Made by a program: the position numbers and the translations under genes
Notes under the pieces: model-generated
Seen by the model: the letters and a program-made list of their open reading frames with translations, nothing else
Told to the model about the DNA's origin: nothing
The model's database searches: none
NCBI GenBank assembly: GCA_010405405.1
Contig: MU004234.1
Span: 1,817,563-1,881,562 of the forward strand
Direction of reading: 5' to 3'
Length of the DNA: 64,000 nt
DNA from: Microthyrium microscopicum
Taxonomy: Eukaryota > Ascomycota > Dothideomycetes > Microthyriales > Microthyriaceae
Shown: in pieces, positions 25,452 to 37,896 of the stretch
Layout: the number at the start of each line of letters is the position of its first letter
Numbering within the stretch: position 1 is the stretch's first letter

Positions 25452-26680
25452 ATGCTGTTCTTATATCTCCTAATCCACAGCTTGGGGTTGGTGAAAGCAG
25501 CAAAGCATCAGCTGTTCACAAGCACATATGGAACACCATTTATATACACAGTGGAATTCGACGACGAGGCAAACACATTAAAGCTACTAGCCAACACGAG
25601 CGTACCCGCGGCGAGCCAATGGTTAGTGTTAAGTGTAAGTTCATAAGCCCTGTGCAGCAGACGTCAGTGGATTGACAGTATACTAGCATGATAAAAAGAA
25701 CTTGTATGGAACTTCAACCACAGACAAGAGAACAGAGTTTCTCAGTTATGCGGTGACGAGTCCAACATCCATTAAATACAAGACCACAACTGTTGCGGGT
25801 ACTTGTGCCGCCAGGACAATCCATGTGGACGCCTTGCAAGTACCACCATACACAGTATATGGCGTACCATGGTATGGAGCAGACAACAACTGCGGTGGCG
25901 TTATGGCAGTTGATGATCAGGGAGTTATTGTCAAATCCGTCCAGAACTATACTTACTCTCCGGGCTCTGCCCTCCACGGTCTTGCATTTCATCCGGAAGG
26001 CACTTTCATGTATTCGGCAGACTTGAAGGGCAAAAAGCTATGGACTCATGCAATCGATCGAGCTACTGGAAAGCTGACGCTCGTCACGAGTGACAAGAGT
26101 CATGGAGAACCAAGGCATGTCAGCGTGCATCCCAAAGGCAAATATGCATACGCTATGCTGGAAGATACTAATGAGGTCTCTGTGTATTCTATCGACAGCA
26201 CAACTGGCGCCGCCAAGTATACTGGAAAATCACATTCTGTTCTTTCATCCAGTGAGATAACCAACGTCTTGTAAAAGTATCACTATAGGTCACTAATACT
26301 GCATAGAAGATAAGACTGCGCACAGAGCGGCTACAGTGCGACTATCTGCAAGCGGTAACATGCTCTACGCTACGACTCGCGGCTCAAGAACTCCCGGTGC
26401 AAAAGGCTCCGTGTCTGCTTTCACTTTGAAAGCAGATGGTAGCATTGCGAGTCAAGATTTTATCATTCCGACCACAACTGGTGGCGGAGGTGCTAATCAA
26501 GTGGCACCAACTATCTTCGATGACAACTATTTTGCTATCATTGACAGTGGGACTGGTTTCATTGAAATGTGGAAGAGGAACAAGGACGGAGCTGGTGCTG
26601 CCGTCATTGCCCACTTGGATTTGGCGGATAGCACAAGGCCTGGCAATGGTTGCTGTTCCAACGCCGTGTGGTATTCTTAG
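25452..26680 (+). CDS. Carboxy-cis,cis-muconate cyclase / 6-phosphogluconolactonase-type beta-propeller
   Basis: Three exons (25452-25634, 25699-26251, 26307-26680; introns 64 and 55 bp) give about 369 residues, the usual size of fungal 3-carboxy-cis,cis-muconate lactonizing enzymes (CMLE). The seven-bladed lactonase fold is visible in HGLAFHPEGTFMYSADLKG, HGEPRHVSVHPKGKYAYAMLED and ATVRLSASGNMLYATTRG. Family members close the ring of carboxymuconate in the beta-ketoadipate (protocatechuate) pathway, or act as related lactonases. The first 16 residues (MLFLYLLIHSLGLVKA) look like a signal peptide, whereas classical CMLE is cytosolic, so this may be a secreted paralogue. The alternative is a start at a later codon, but no in-frame ATG follows in exon 1. 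Specific substrate unknown. Confidence 0.82.
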
Positions 26681-28203
26681 ATATAAGGACATTCGAATTG
26701 AAATTAGGGAAGGAGCATCAAGAAATACACTTATATCCTACTGAAGCCTCCTTTGCATACAATATTGTTATGAATGATGAATCTGCCAGCCAGGCCTAGT
26801 AGCTACAAGCACAACAGGTCATTCATAAATCGATGAAAAAAGTAGTTGCATGGCTCAGAAGGGCGACATAAGGAACCATCATAATCTAATATTTGCCGAT
26901 CGTTCATCTGCCACTGGGTAGCTTGAAGGAAGTCTTTTTCAAAGTAATGAGGTACCATTGCGCGTCTTTTACGTGTATGCTAGCAAGACGTACTCACAGT
27001 AATACATTCCTACAGACACGCGTATATATAGCGTTGGATAGATTACTCATAGTTCCACGGTACATGTGTATTGGACCCTTGCTTAACAGTAGGCTCAGAT
27101 CCAGCCTATGAAGTTACACGTTCTAGAAGATTTCGAAATCTAGGGGAGTAATGCTAGCGAAATTGGAAAAGCGATCGGTCATTGGCAGTGTGGACGCTTT
27201 TCATATCTCTAGCTAGGGTAGGGATTCACAACTTCATATAGTTCTAATCTAATTTATCACAGAACCCTACCACACCAAGACTGTCACCTTGGGAAGGGCC
27301 CGCGGTCCATAAGATTCGTCAAGATATATTGGATTGTCCATCTTTTATCTGTCGGATCTGGCTTAGGCCTATGAGCTACACTAGTATTTACCGAGATCTA
27401 CATGATTAGCTGCAGCCAATATCCGATTGGATTGTCAATGTCTTTTGACTGTTCTTTGACTTACAAGAACATGTGTGTCAGGTGCAACAGAAAGACATTC
27501 TCTTTGGCCCAGTGACGCGGCCAAAGCAATGCTAATCCTAGTTATTTCAAGTCTCTCGACACTTCATGGCTTTATGCTTCTATAATGTTGTTTGCTATTC
27601 AATGTGAATGCAGTTCTACTGAGTTCAGCAAGGGTGCAGAGACAGGAACTAAACTTTGACATGTACATTTTCTGGATCAGTGGCAAATGAATACTTTGAA
27701 CGAAATCCAGCCAATCAACAAAAGAAAAACATAATATCTATGTATTCGATGTAAAGTTATTCAATGCCTCAAGTCTATCTACTATCTAGAACACATCATA
27801 TATGGTTGAAATCGGCATGTCGGCGTGATTTCCACAGGGCTAAAACTACGACTTTTCAGCCAGCCAGTCACTGAACAATATTATGCAAAGTAAGCACCTA
27901 TTAGCCTTAATGATATATATTGAATATTCGGCTATGTCCCGGCTTGGTAGGTACATATTGCTACTTCACTTTATTCCATACCATCTTTACTATCGCCCAT
28001 GGCCGCAAGACCAATTTAAATGGAATTCTCACAAAACCGTAGCCCGATGACCCCGTGGTTCTCGAGGGCCATGCGGAGATCTATAATACTACAGTATCTT
28101 TATAGCGCGGCTGTCATCTTCTTTGCTTGAAGTTGCTAACCAACTTGGACACACTCTTTTCAACCATTTCACTTCACCAAGAGAACATTCGCTCCCTATC
28201 ACA
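26681..28203. other. Intergenic, no supported gene
   Basis: About 1.5 kb between two same-strand genes. It is AT-rich with only short unconvincing frames. Presumably it holds the terminator of the first gene and the promoter of the second. Confidence 0.45.
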
Positions 28204-29339
28204 ATGAAGTTCGAACTTGCTGCTGCGTTGCTCAGCATCGCCTCGGTGCAGGCCACTGCTATTCCAGCTGCCTTCCCAGAGCCTCAGCTTACTGCCGCTG
28301 CTCTCAATGTACCCCGAATGATCACACCAAAGTACCGAACTACCGCGAAGCGTGCCATTATCCGATATCCCGCCTTCACATTGGCCGCCAAAGGAGTACG
28401 CGAACAAACCATTCTCTCTAAGAACCCCATAAACTAACAAAAATGTAGAAAGGAAGTGGACTCTCCATGGACCCCAAAGGCCAAGCCGGTATTTTGAGAG
28501 CTGGTGCAGGCATGTGCAGCTCATGCACTCTTTTGTCTGCCCATTACCGTCTGGTTCATCCTGATGGCAAGGAAGCCACTGCCCACGAGGGTGTCTATAT
28601 CCATCACATGACTTCTTTCTTGAGCCCCAAGAACTCTTCGAACCCAATTGGCGGTCTTTCTTCCGGTGGCGGATCAATTGGAGGAGCAGCTTACTTTATC
28701 GATCGTGGTGAGGATTCTGGTCAGACCGATACCATCTTCACCTCCCATGATGGTACATTCAACTCCGGTTACCACATTGTCTCCAAGCCCTCAATTACCG
28801 TCTCATATGATTTCGTCAACTACGAAGATAGCCCCAGACAGCTACACCTCGAGCTCGAGTATGAGTACATGGATGGTATTGTCGGACAAGACGCTGGACA
28901 CACACTCAAGTCTGTTGCTGGATCCCCAAAGACCTCCGGAAAATCCACCGGATCTATGACCGTTAGCCGAGCCACCACCATCATGTGGGCTCGTGGCCAT
29001 TTGCACGCCGGTGGAGACAGCATGACCCTAAAAGTCAACGGTGTTGTCAAGTGCGTTTCCAAGCCAACCTACGATTCTGAGGGCGTCATCACCACCATGT
29101 CAATCTGCCCAGAGTCAATCCCACTCAAGGCGAGAGACGCAATCACCATCGAGTCTGTGTATGACACTACCAAGCATCCTCTGTAAGTGACCCTCAAAAC
29201 CGTTACCCTGACCTGTCGAAATCACGATACTAATAACCTGAATAGCCGCAAGGCCACAGATGGCTCCGGTCACGGTGCACATGGTGTTCTAGGTGGTTCC
29301 GATGTTATGGGCATGTTCGCAATGTCATATACCACATAG
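28204..29339 (+). CDS. Secreted SURNod19-like protein
   Basis: Three exons (28204-28395, 28449-29182, 29246-29339; introns 53 and 63 bp) give about 339 residues. A clear signal peptide (MKFELAAALLSIASVQATA) is followed by a short pro-like segment with a Lys-Arg at residues 42-43 (TTAKRAI), a possible Kex2 site. The mature part contains GVYIHHMTSF, SGGGSIGGAAYFIDRGED, GYHIVSKPS, and near the end MWARGHLHAGGDSMTLKVNG. The paired His and H-L-H-A-G-G motifs resemble the plant stress up-regulated Nod19 family (PF07712) and its fungal relatives; they look like metal ligands, but that is inference. No biochemical function is established for the family that I can rely on. Expected location: cell wall or extracellular. 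Confidence 0.7.
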
Positions 29340-29741
29340 GAGATGGATTTCTAAAACTTAAATACGCATGTAGCGTTGTATTTTGTAAATATATACAGTC
29401 AAATGACTTTTTCTTTCGCAGTAGCGATCTCTTCCATTGGCGGAGTTAGTTTCTCAACGAAATAGTGTGGCATGAAGACGATACGTTCTAGGCAGTGGTG
29501 TTTCGTGACGAAACTTTCGCCGTCATGGGCACTTGAGAGTCGGGCGTCATGATGTAGTATGTGTAATGGTCTCGAATACGAGAAGACGTTCACTTTTAAA
29601 CATTACTAGCTAAGGCGAACAAGAAACCATTAGGATGAGGCTCTCCCAAAGCATGTAAGCTCTGGAAACCTCATTACCATCGAAGCATATATCATTCCAA
29701 CACTATCGGAAAAAATAGTAGAAGGGCAAAGGTCGAGATCT
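29340..29741. other. Convergent 3' region
   Basis: 402 bases between the 3' ends of the SURNod19-like and fasciclin-like genes. An AT-rich polyadenylation-type stretch (TTTTGTAAATATATACAG) lies at about 29,381-29,398. No gene. Confidence 0.4.
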
Positions 29742-32663
29742 TCACCAGCCCGACTTTGTGACAGACACAGCAGCACTAGTCTTAGATGCATCATGAGGCG
29801 GAACGGACGACACAACCGGCTTTGAGTATGATGGCGCCGAGGGCTCTGTTGAATGAGGCGGCGGCACGTATGCTGACGATTGCGGTGATGGTACATATTG
29901 ACTTGAATGAGCTGGTGGTTCAACCCATTTACTGCTAGAATGCTGAGGTTGAGATGCCCAAGAATTGCCTGAAGGCTCAGGCGGAGGGCCTTCCCAGCCA
30001 TTGCTCGGATACTGTGACTGAGGTCCCCAGGCCTCGCTTGAATGTTGGGGAGGAGAGGATCCCCAACCGTTGCTTTGATACTGTGAATGAGAACCCCAAG
30101 CATCGCTCGAGTACTGGCCTGGTATGTTCCATGTACCTCCTGAGTACTTAGGTGATCCCCAGCCAGTTGGGGTGGGACTTTCATAAATTGTGGGTTTTGA
30201 GTGTGTGTCCCAGTTCTTGGGCGACGTTGTGCTTGATGTGCTTGAAGTGGTGGAAGAGCTCGTGGGAGAAGAGCTTGTAGTGGACGAGCTTTTAGTTGAG
30301 CTTGAAGTGGTCGAGGAGCTCGTACTTGAAGAGCTTGTGGTAGAAGAGCTTGTTGTAGAAGAGCTCGTGGTGGAAGAGCTGGTAGTAGAAGAGCTGGTAG
30401 TAGAAGAGCTGGTAGTAGAAGAGCTGGTAGTAGAAGAGCTNNNNNNNNNNNNNNNNNNNNNNNNNNNNNNNNNNNNNNNNNNNNNNNNNNNNNNNNNNNN
30501 NNNNNNNNNNNNNNNNNNNNNNNNNNNNNNGTAGTAGAAGAGCTGGTAGTAGAAGAGCTGGTAGTAGAAGAGCTGGTAGTGGCGGAGCTGGTAGTAGACG
30601 TGCTTGTGGTGGAAGAGCTCGTGGTTGACGAGCTTGTAGCTGTGCTTGAGGTGGTTGAAGAGCTTGTGGTTGACGAGCTTGTTGTGCTTGAGGTACTTGA
30701 CGAAGTTGTAGAGCTACTACTGATCGAGGTTGTGCTAGTCGAGCTAGAATATGTCGTCGACGATTTGGAAGACGGTGTTGATGTGGACGAGCTTGTAGTG
30801 GAAGATAAGCGAGTTCCGGGAGTACTTGTCGCGGAACTGGACGACGACGACGTAATTAGGCTAGAAGATATTGGTGTAGAAGATATTGGTGTAGATGATA
30901 TTGGTGTAGAAGATATTGGTGTAGATGATATTGGTGTAGAAGATACTGAGATAGAAGATACTGAGATAGAAGATACTGAGATAGAAGACACTAGGGTAGA
31001 AGAAGGGGCCGTTGAGGAGCTTCGGACAGAAGATGCTGGAGTCAAAGAAATAGAAGGTTTCATCGTGGTAGTTGTGATTACTGGAGGCGTTACGAAACTC
31101 GTAAAAGAGGAAAGGAAAGATGTGGCACTGTTTGGCATCGTCGAGGTTTTAGGTGTAGCAGACGTCGTAGTTGGGCAAGTCCCGACTCCCGATGTGGGCG
31201 CTGCCAGGACTGGAGGAGCGAATAAGAGCTATATTCGATTAGTTTAGGAGTGACCTGAGAAGGAAGTATATGATAGGGTAGCACGAAGTCCTTTAGGCTA
31301 AAGATCGCTACTGAGAAGCGTGCACTTACTCGATCAATCACATGAACGACGCCGTTTTTGATGATACTGTCCGATTTGATGACCTAAATTCAAGTCAGTC
31401 ATGGTCTAATGATTAAAGAAGGAGGGACGCAGACCTTTGCTCCATTGATGAATATGTCACCTTGGACATCAGTGGTGACATCTATGATTGAGCCGTCTTG
31501 AGCCCGAGCTTGCAGTCCTTCTACAAGGACGGGAGAATATGCCGTGAAGCCAACTATGATATGGGCTCGAAGTAGACGAGCAATGTCCAAATTACCCTGT
31601 GAGCATTGCAAAGCTGTCTTGATAGCCGAATCACTTGGTACGAACACCGTTATTTCAGGAATGTTGTCCAAATACATGAATGCATCAGAGATGTATGAAG
31701 AGAAGATTGAAGTATTGGTTGTGGATGCGAGGGTTGCTGAGAGCGTCTGCGGTCTAGTAAAGAAGCTTGAAACGTTTCGTTAGCTCAATGTTCCTTCAGG
31801 GACTATAGTAAAGTTGACGTACTCGCTGACAATATGTATGATTCCACCGTCGAAGGGGATATCCGCTTTTATAATGGTAACAACGTCTCCGAATCCAGAG
31901 TATATTTTGACTGGATCTGTTGCGTTACAGAGGCCACCAGATTCTCGTGCTCCTGGATATCATTAGTATGCAAAGCTTCAATTTTCGATGTTCAAGCCGG
32001 CCATCTTCTGTTGGATAATCCTGTGTATCATGCTCATGTTTGCAAAGGGTACAACATAGCATTATCAAACATAAGACCTGAACTATGACTGGGATGAAAA
32101 ATCTCACCATGAGTTGTGGCAACTTGACCCCTCCCACTGAGAATAGCGTCTTGATAGTCATATGTTGGAATGACTGAGCCCGTGAATGACCTTAGGAGCG
32201 CCGAGGGTAATACATGGGGAGAAATCTGGTACAAGAAGCTCGGATTGGTTGCCAGTTGACGCCTAACCCAACTACTTCCAGCCTCCGTATCTCTTTTGAA
32301 TTTAGAGCTCAAAGTCTGGGGAACAAACACAGTTCCCGCATCATTAGCTGGAGTCTGTCCTCCAGAGGCTCCCGACTCCCCAGTCATTGGAGCAGCTGTA
32401 ATAGATTAGTGTCTACTCATGATATGGAGTGGTTTGCTAGCCAACGGTCGTATCTGGCTTGTTAAACCGTTCAAAACCTTCGATTTAATTATGCGATATC
32501 AAAGTTTCAACAAGCGATCAAAGACTTCTGCATAATAATACTCACCCCACTGGTCACCACCAACTGAAGTCACTGCAGAGACCGCAGACCCAGCATCTCC
32601 TCCATGAATAATCCATATGTGTACCGATATCAACGATAGTAGCGTATAAAGACGTGAAAACAT
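29742..32663 (-). CDS. Fasciclin (FAS1) domain protein with long Ser/Thr repeat stalk; spans an assembly gap
   Basis: Six exons: 32663-32546, 32395-32108, 31952-31823, 31765-31435, 31383-31330 and 31228-29742. A signal peptide (MFSRLYTLLSLISVHIWIIHG) precedes two FAS1 domains: the first ends DIPFDGGIIHIVSD, the second runs from TLSATLAS to IIKNGVVHVIDRLL, each with the family's His-containing box. After residue about 310 is a mucin-like stalk of pentapeptide repeats (SSTPI, ISVSS, then SSSTT), followed by a tail in which Trp recurs every 11-12 residues (for example DAWGSHSQYQSNGWG), ending Gly-Trp-stop with no GPI-type hydrophobic tail. The stalk contains 90 N (30,441-30,530). Summing exons gives a total one base short of a multiple of three, so the gap length is wrong. 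Intron 4 has an unusual GTCTGC donor. FAS1 proteins mediate adhesion; this one is probably a secreted, heavily O-glycosylated wall protein. Confidence 0.8.
30315..30615 (-). repeat. 15-bp tandem repeat (Ser-Ser-Ser-Thr-Thr) around the gap
   Basis: The unit GGTAGTAGAAGAGCT (plus strand) repeats almost perfectly on both sides of the gap and more loosely further out. It encodes SSSTT on the minus strand. The array is probably longer than assembled. Confidence 0.9.
30441..30530. other. Assembly gap (90 N) inside the coding repeat
   Basis: Ninety undetermined bases. The flanking 15-bp repeat ends complete at 30,440 but resumes at the second base of the unit at 30,531, so the true missing length should be 1 more than a multiple of 15. 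This agrees with the reading frame on each side. Confidence 0.95.
30862..30998 (-). repeat. 15-bp tandem repeats encoding SSTPI and ISVSS pentapeptides
   Basis: A second set of 15-base units (GTAGAAGATATTGGT and GATAGAAGATACTGA types on the plus strand) repeats about nine times within the stalk of the fasciclin gene, encoding Ser/Thr/Ile pentapeptides. Copies are nearly identical, suggesting recent expansion. Confidence 0.85.
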
Positions 32664-34619
32664 AGTTCCTGATGGAGAGGACTCGGATCCTTCGAAAAGT
32701 TGAGGCTGATATCAGATAAGTTTGGAACAGTACCCGAAAGGCCAACTTTGAGCGATAGAATGTACTTATAATATTATTAGCTTCCTATTCTCAAGGCATG
32801 ATGATCCCGAACTAGAATACTTACGCCACGATTCTTGACCTATCCAGCGGCACGACAAGGCACGTTCGCCCCGGAATAATCTCAAGTGCGATGGACCGGA
32901 CACGACGAACTTTCCTGTGAGGCTGTGAGAAGCAGCCACCCATCCCATGTATCCGACAATTCATAAGCATTACGAGGTACCTCTCCGGATCAGATCTCCA
33001 ATGCAGCAGCAGTATGCATGCGCTTGGACGCGGTTATGCAGTGATGAATATCATGAATGCCTGTATCATCAGCCCGATCAGAGAGCTGTGGACGAAATAT
33101 CTTACCACAGAATGACTGGCAGGACGAAGTTCTGACTTTCAAAGTGATGAGACCCTGTTGAAAGCAAACCTTAGACGACTCTTTTAAGTGGTACGAAATA
33201 CAACTCCACGGAAATGGAATATTGGAAACTCAAACCGGAAGCGTGACCTAGTTGCCAGTTACACATGAAAGTTGACTTTGCATGCGTTAGCAGCGTTACG
33301 AAGCTCAAAAATCATGGTGCTTTTGAGCCTCAAACTAAACGCTACCTGTCTGTCTAAGTGCGCTAATTTCAAGCATTGAATGCAACCATATCCAGCCGTC
33401 AAATAGGATGTGCCAATTCATCTGCAACTTGAACTAGGCGAGTTGAACTACAAATCGTAAGCCACCCGGAATCCGGGGTTGGAGAAGCGAGCGGCGAAGC
33501 ATTGGAACAGACATGCATTGTGGTCCAAAAGCAGGGAAAAACAAAACATGATGCAGGTTTAAGCCATGGCTAGGTCACTGAAATAGGAAGAAAATACACT
33601 AAACCATCTCTCTTATGTGGAAGGATTAAACAAACTCCGCAGGCGTGGTTGGTGGCGAAATTCATTGGCTAGATTTTGTGAGGCAGGATCTGTCGCTCAT
33701 CAGGCTGAGCCCCTTGAAGCCGCACGCATACATAGACCTTGTTCCCTATGGACTGCCAAGACATGAAGATTGCGTGGTCTCTCCGAATGCATGTGCAGTG
33801 AGAGAGGACAACAGGGATGAGGTATTTGTCGAGAAAAGAGTATATTGATCTACTCTCACTTAGGGAAGCATTGCATGGTTTCTGATGAAGGTGATTAGAA
33901 GATGCTTCCAAGTATCATACACGATACCCAACTACTGTAGCCTTGCAAGTACATGGTTACATCATAAAAATAGAGCAGAAATGAGCTGGCGTAATTTTAT
34001 ATACTGGCTTTCGCGGTTCTCATGTCGCCGAAACTTAGACAAGTCGCGGAATAGCCATCAAGAATGACTTGTGACTGGCCCTTCTGGATAGCTTGTTCGG
34101 ATTGTTGAATCTTAAGCAAAACCCTGAGCTTAAGTACGAGTTTTCCGATACAAGGGAGCTGATAGTATGCGGGAAGAGAAGTTCACATGGCTCGATGCCG
34201 ACCTTGCCGGTCACTGGTCACAATAACGATGTCCCTTATGCGAAGTGATGGGGCTTCAGCCTCAACAATGCCATCTTCTGGATCTCATGCGGGCTTAGAC
34301 CACATGTGGGATGAGCGACTACATGTAGCCTCAAAGTCTAGGATGTCGTGGTTGTTCTATTCGTGAAGCCCGACACTGCATTCGGACCGGATTCATTGCC
34401 AAAGTATGTGGCAGTAGTATGAGCCTAACAAATTAGATTCGGCAAGATAACTTGGGAAATAGTACTTCGGAAAGGGCCAATTATACAGCTCTCAGGCTAC
34501 AACAGATCACCGTGATCTTATTTATACGAGCATTGCTACAAGCTACAGCACTGTGACTGGACTGCGCTGCACCAACATTTATTTATCTAACCATCAATAT
34601 TTACGACTTCGACGTTATC
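32664..34619. other. Intergenic between divergent genes, no supported gene
   Basis: About 2 kb between the divergent starts of the fasciclin-like and membrane-protein genes, so it must contain both promoters. Frames such as 33,645-33,848 are short and unlike known proteins. Nothing further supported. Confidence 0.45.
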
Positions 34620-37533
34620 ATGGCTCTTCCACGAGAGCAGGAGAATACGGATATTAGTGAGCCGCTCGCATCCCTTCCGCTACGAAATGACGAGAACGAA
34701 GAAATCTTTGAAGAACGAAACGCAATTCCACAGGAACGGAAGCGCAAACGCCCCAAATTGTATTCCCGGCGAGTCAGGAACACCCTCACTCTTCTTTTTG
34801 GCGTATGTTGGATTGTGCCAGCAGTGTGCTTGATGTATCTTGATATTTCTGGGTACGTTGTTGGCGCCGCGATAGGGTGTCGTTCATGTCGAATCAACCC
34901 AAACCTGGCAAATGCCTCAAGGAATGAACAAGCGCAAGATAAGCGCAATCACAACATCTTGGGCGCGCTTCAGCTACTTGCAAAATTATTAGAAGCATGG
35001 TTCATATTTGCTGCTGGAAGTCTGGCATACAACTACGCTATCCGCCTAGCCAAAAAGGGTGTTCTTCCTGTGAGCATGCTGACGGTTCACGCCGAGTTTC
35101 TAAACTTGCCATATATGAGGAATCTCATGGGAAGGACCATAGGTGTCATGAAAGAAGGATCCAGCGAAACAAGAAGCCATCACAGTCGAGAAAACAGTCA
35201 GATATTTGAAAGCTCCGCGGCCCACGACCTGGTGCCACAACATATTGGCCCTGGCTCTTCAGCTTCCAGCATAAACCGACTGACGCCACTCCAAGCTAGA
35301 AGAAACCGACTTCAACTATATGTCTTCGTCTTTTGTATGGTCTTCCTATGTCTTCTTGCCAACTTGATGAACCCGGCGTTGGCTATTCTCATCTTGCCGC
35401 AACTACAGTTCAAGACCATCAATCTACAGCAGACTAGCATTTTCCAACAGCTGTTCTCATCGAGCAGTCCAAACTACGAGGCTGGCGACTTTAGACCTCT
35501 TCCAGGCTGTTCAGCTGCTCAGATTGCAGGAGGGCTTTACAACTGTACTTCGCTTGTGTACGGAACAAGTTTAGATGGACTACTATCCTCTGGAAGCTCA
35601 TCGTATTGGCAAGTCCAGGTAAGAAGTCCCCGTGACAATCGATTTTGGCAACCCCATCACGCACATAGAATGCCTCTTACACGGTCTATTGGTCGTTGGT
35701 GTATACTATTATCGCCCATTCCAATGTCGAATGGGCCCGGTCTTTGGGTTTTGAGCGCCGTGGAGGCCTCGTTGTTTTTTGGGAGAGTAGTTCTACACTG
35801 ACAAAATACAGGCTCGCCACGCAAATTATCTTCCAGCAGTATCCCAAGAAATGAACATCTCCTTTAGTTTCAATACTTCAACAAGTGCAGCTGGAAGCAG
35901 CTTAATCTGGACGCCTTCCCGTCAAGTCCTTCGAAACCTGTCATCAGATCTTCAGAACTACAAAGATGTTATTGCAAGCGCAAGTACAGATAAGCACTTT
36001 CATTACAATGCTACTCGCGCCTATCCCGATTCAAGCCTCTTTGCGCAATCAACGCAGGCCAAGCTCTTACGGTATGGTCCTGTGTACGGAACTTCCTCAG
36101 CTTGTCACCTCTTCAACGTTATTCGTATTCCAGACGGACAGAATCGTGAAATTCGCTGCTACCCAACACTGGGGAGAAGTTATACAAAGTGTATACAAAG
36201 TGGATCAGGTTACCCACAGAACTCTAATTGGCCTGGCAGCTCAGCGAACTTGACCTTGGAGGCGTATATTGCAGCTACGGCGGGAGTATTGAAACTAGCA
36301 AACACCACAATCTCCATATATTCCACACCGAAGGCCCGATATTTCCAACAAGATGAGAACGGGAATAGCTGCGCCTCGTCATCGCCCCCCTCCTGTGGTA
36401 ATTGGGATGACATATTCTCGAAAGGCCAGCCAAATTTTGACATTGGAGATGGAAACGATGCAAGCGCCAGAGCCCAGAACCAGCTGACCTTCGAATACGG
36501 TCTCACTGCAGCAAATGATGGGAATAACACAATGGTCTGGTGTGATACACACCTGTGGCTTGGATTTTCAAACTATGTATGAACTGCTAGTTGAGTCTCA
36601 TGAGAAAAGCTATAATGTCGGATGTTCCCCTGAAATGCTATCGAGCAGCATTTCAGTGGAATAGCTACAATTTGAAAATGGGCGAGAAACCAACAACGAT
36701 GATGGTACTAACAATCCCAGATCCTTGACCTCAATCCCCTTTACAGCACTTTAAATCTAGTGGAGATTGATGTACCTACTGAGACTTTATCCGGCGATAC
36801 TTCTATCCCTCTCCATCCCGACTGGATGCTCGCTGCCTGGTCCGCAAACCGAGAAGATTCAAGGGCCACAGGTGATATTGTTGGCCTCAATCACCCTTCC
36901 GCTTCCCAAGTCATCACCGGCCTCAACACTTTTGCCAATCCACCTTTTAATGACACTCTCGCCTTCGCTCCATTACACATCTATTCCGTTGCACAAGGCC
37001 TCTCCTTTGTTCCGTTCTCTTCCATCGACGATCCCGCAGCTAGCAACAACAAGGGCGGCGTTGTGCTCTTCTCGTCAGCGAGCGTCCAGCTCTGGCAATA
37101 TAGCGCTTCAGCAGCAACCTCCATCATCGCTCTCGTAGTCATCACTCTGGGCATTCTCGTAGTATTGCTACGCACAATCTTCTACCTCGAGCGCAGCAGA
37201 ACACCAACCGAACTGATTATCGATGCGCTGCGAAGCCATCGTGCCATTCCACCGACAGTAGCGGCACAGATCGACCAGAAGAGCGGGGAGCCACTCAGGG
37301 TGAACTGGACACCACGACCAGACAAGAAGCAAATGAGTCCAGACATGAAGGTGAGGCCAGGACATCGTCGCACTTCGAGTTCTTTCATGTTCCACTATCC
37401 CAGTGACGAGCCTTCGCCGGGCATAGAACAACCAGGACAGCAGGGCGACGAAAGCAGCCAAGAAGATGTTCATGGAGCAAGGGCGGGAGCGAGGCCATTG
37501 GCATTGCTACCAAGCCCCATGGAAGAAGTTTAA
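34620..37533 (+). CDS. Large fungal multi-pass membrane protein of unknown function
   Basis: Three exons (34620-35618, 35812-36576, 36721-37533; introns 193 and 144 bp, in phase) give about 858 residues. After a charged cytosolic N-terminus there are hydrophobic segments at about residues 58-78 (TLLFGVCWIVPAVCLMYL), 120-140 (ALQLLAKLLEAWFIFAAGSLA), 238-265 (YVFVFCMVFLCLLANLMNPA) and near 760-785 (SIIALVVITLGILVVLLRTIF). Between the third and fourth is a long loop of about 490 residues with many N-x-S/T sites and Cys, which should be outside the cell. The C-terminal tail is polar and disordered. I recognise the architecture from uncharacterised ascomycete proteins but know no function. The first intron is long and stays partly open in frame, so its exact limits are less certain. 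Confidence 0.75.
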
Positions 37534-37896
37534 ACGCACGCCGCTCCGGAAAAGTACTATTCCCATTTCATGATAGGTTTTTGGCGGTTCGGAATTTTCC
37601 GCGCCGCGGATACTGTCGTAATCACGCTCGCTAGCATGGGGTTGCGGTTTTTCAAGCTATGCTCCCTTTTGAGTTCCGGTGTAAGACGATACCCTCGTTT
37701 CTGGGTGATTGACCACGTTCTTAGTCTCCATATAATAACAGAGCGTTACCAAGATACCTAACAGTCATTGCTCGTTTTCACCCATTGTACCGCCAATAGC
37801 AGCATTTGCAACATTTCTCGCAAATACAGCGAGAGCATAGAAGCTCCCCGAGTACTCCATATCATACCTGTACCACTCGTTAGCTCTCTCAAACCA
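37534..37896. other. Convergent 3' region
   Basis: 363 bases between the 3' ends of the membrane-protein and JmjC genes. No gene or repeat seen. Confidence 0.4.

Noticed and set aside
30190-31247. Long plus-strand frames rich in Val, Glu and Leu
   Set aside because: They are the antisense of the Ser/Thr pentapeptide repeats of the fasciclin-like gene.
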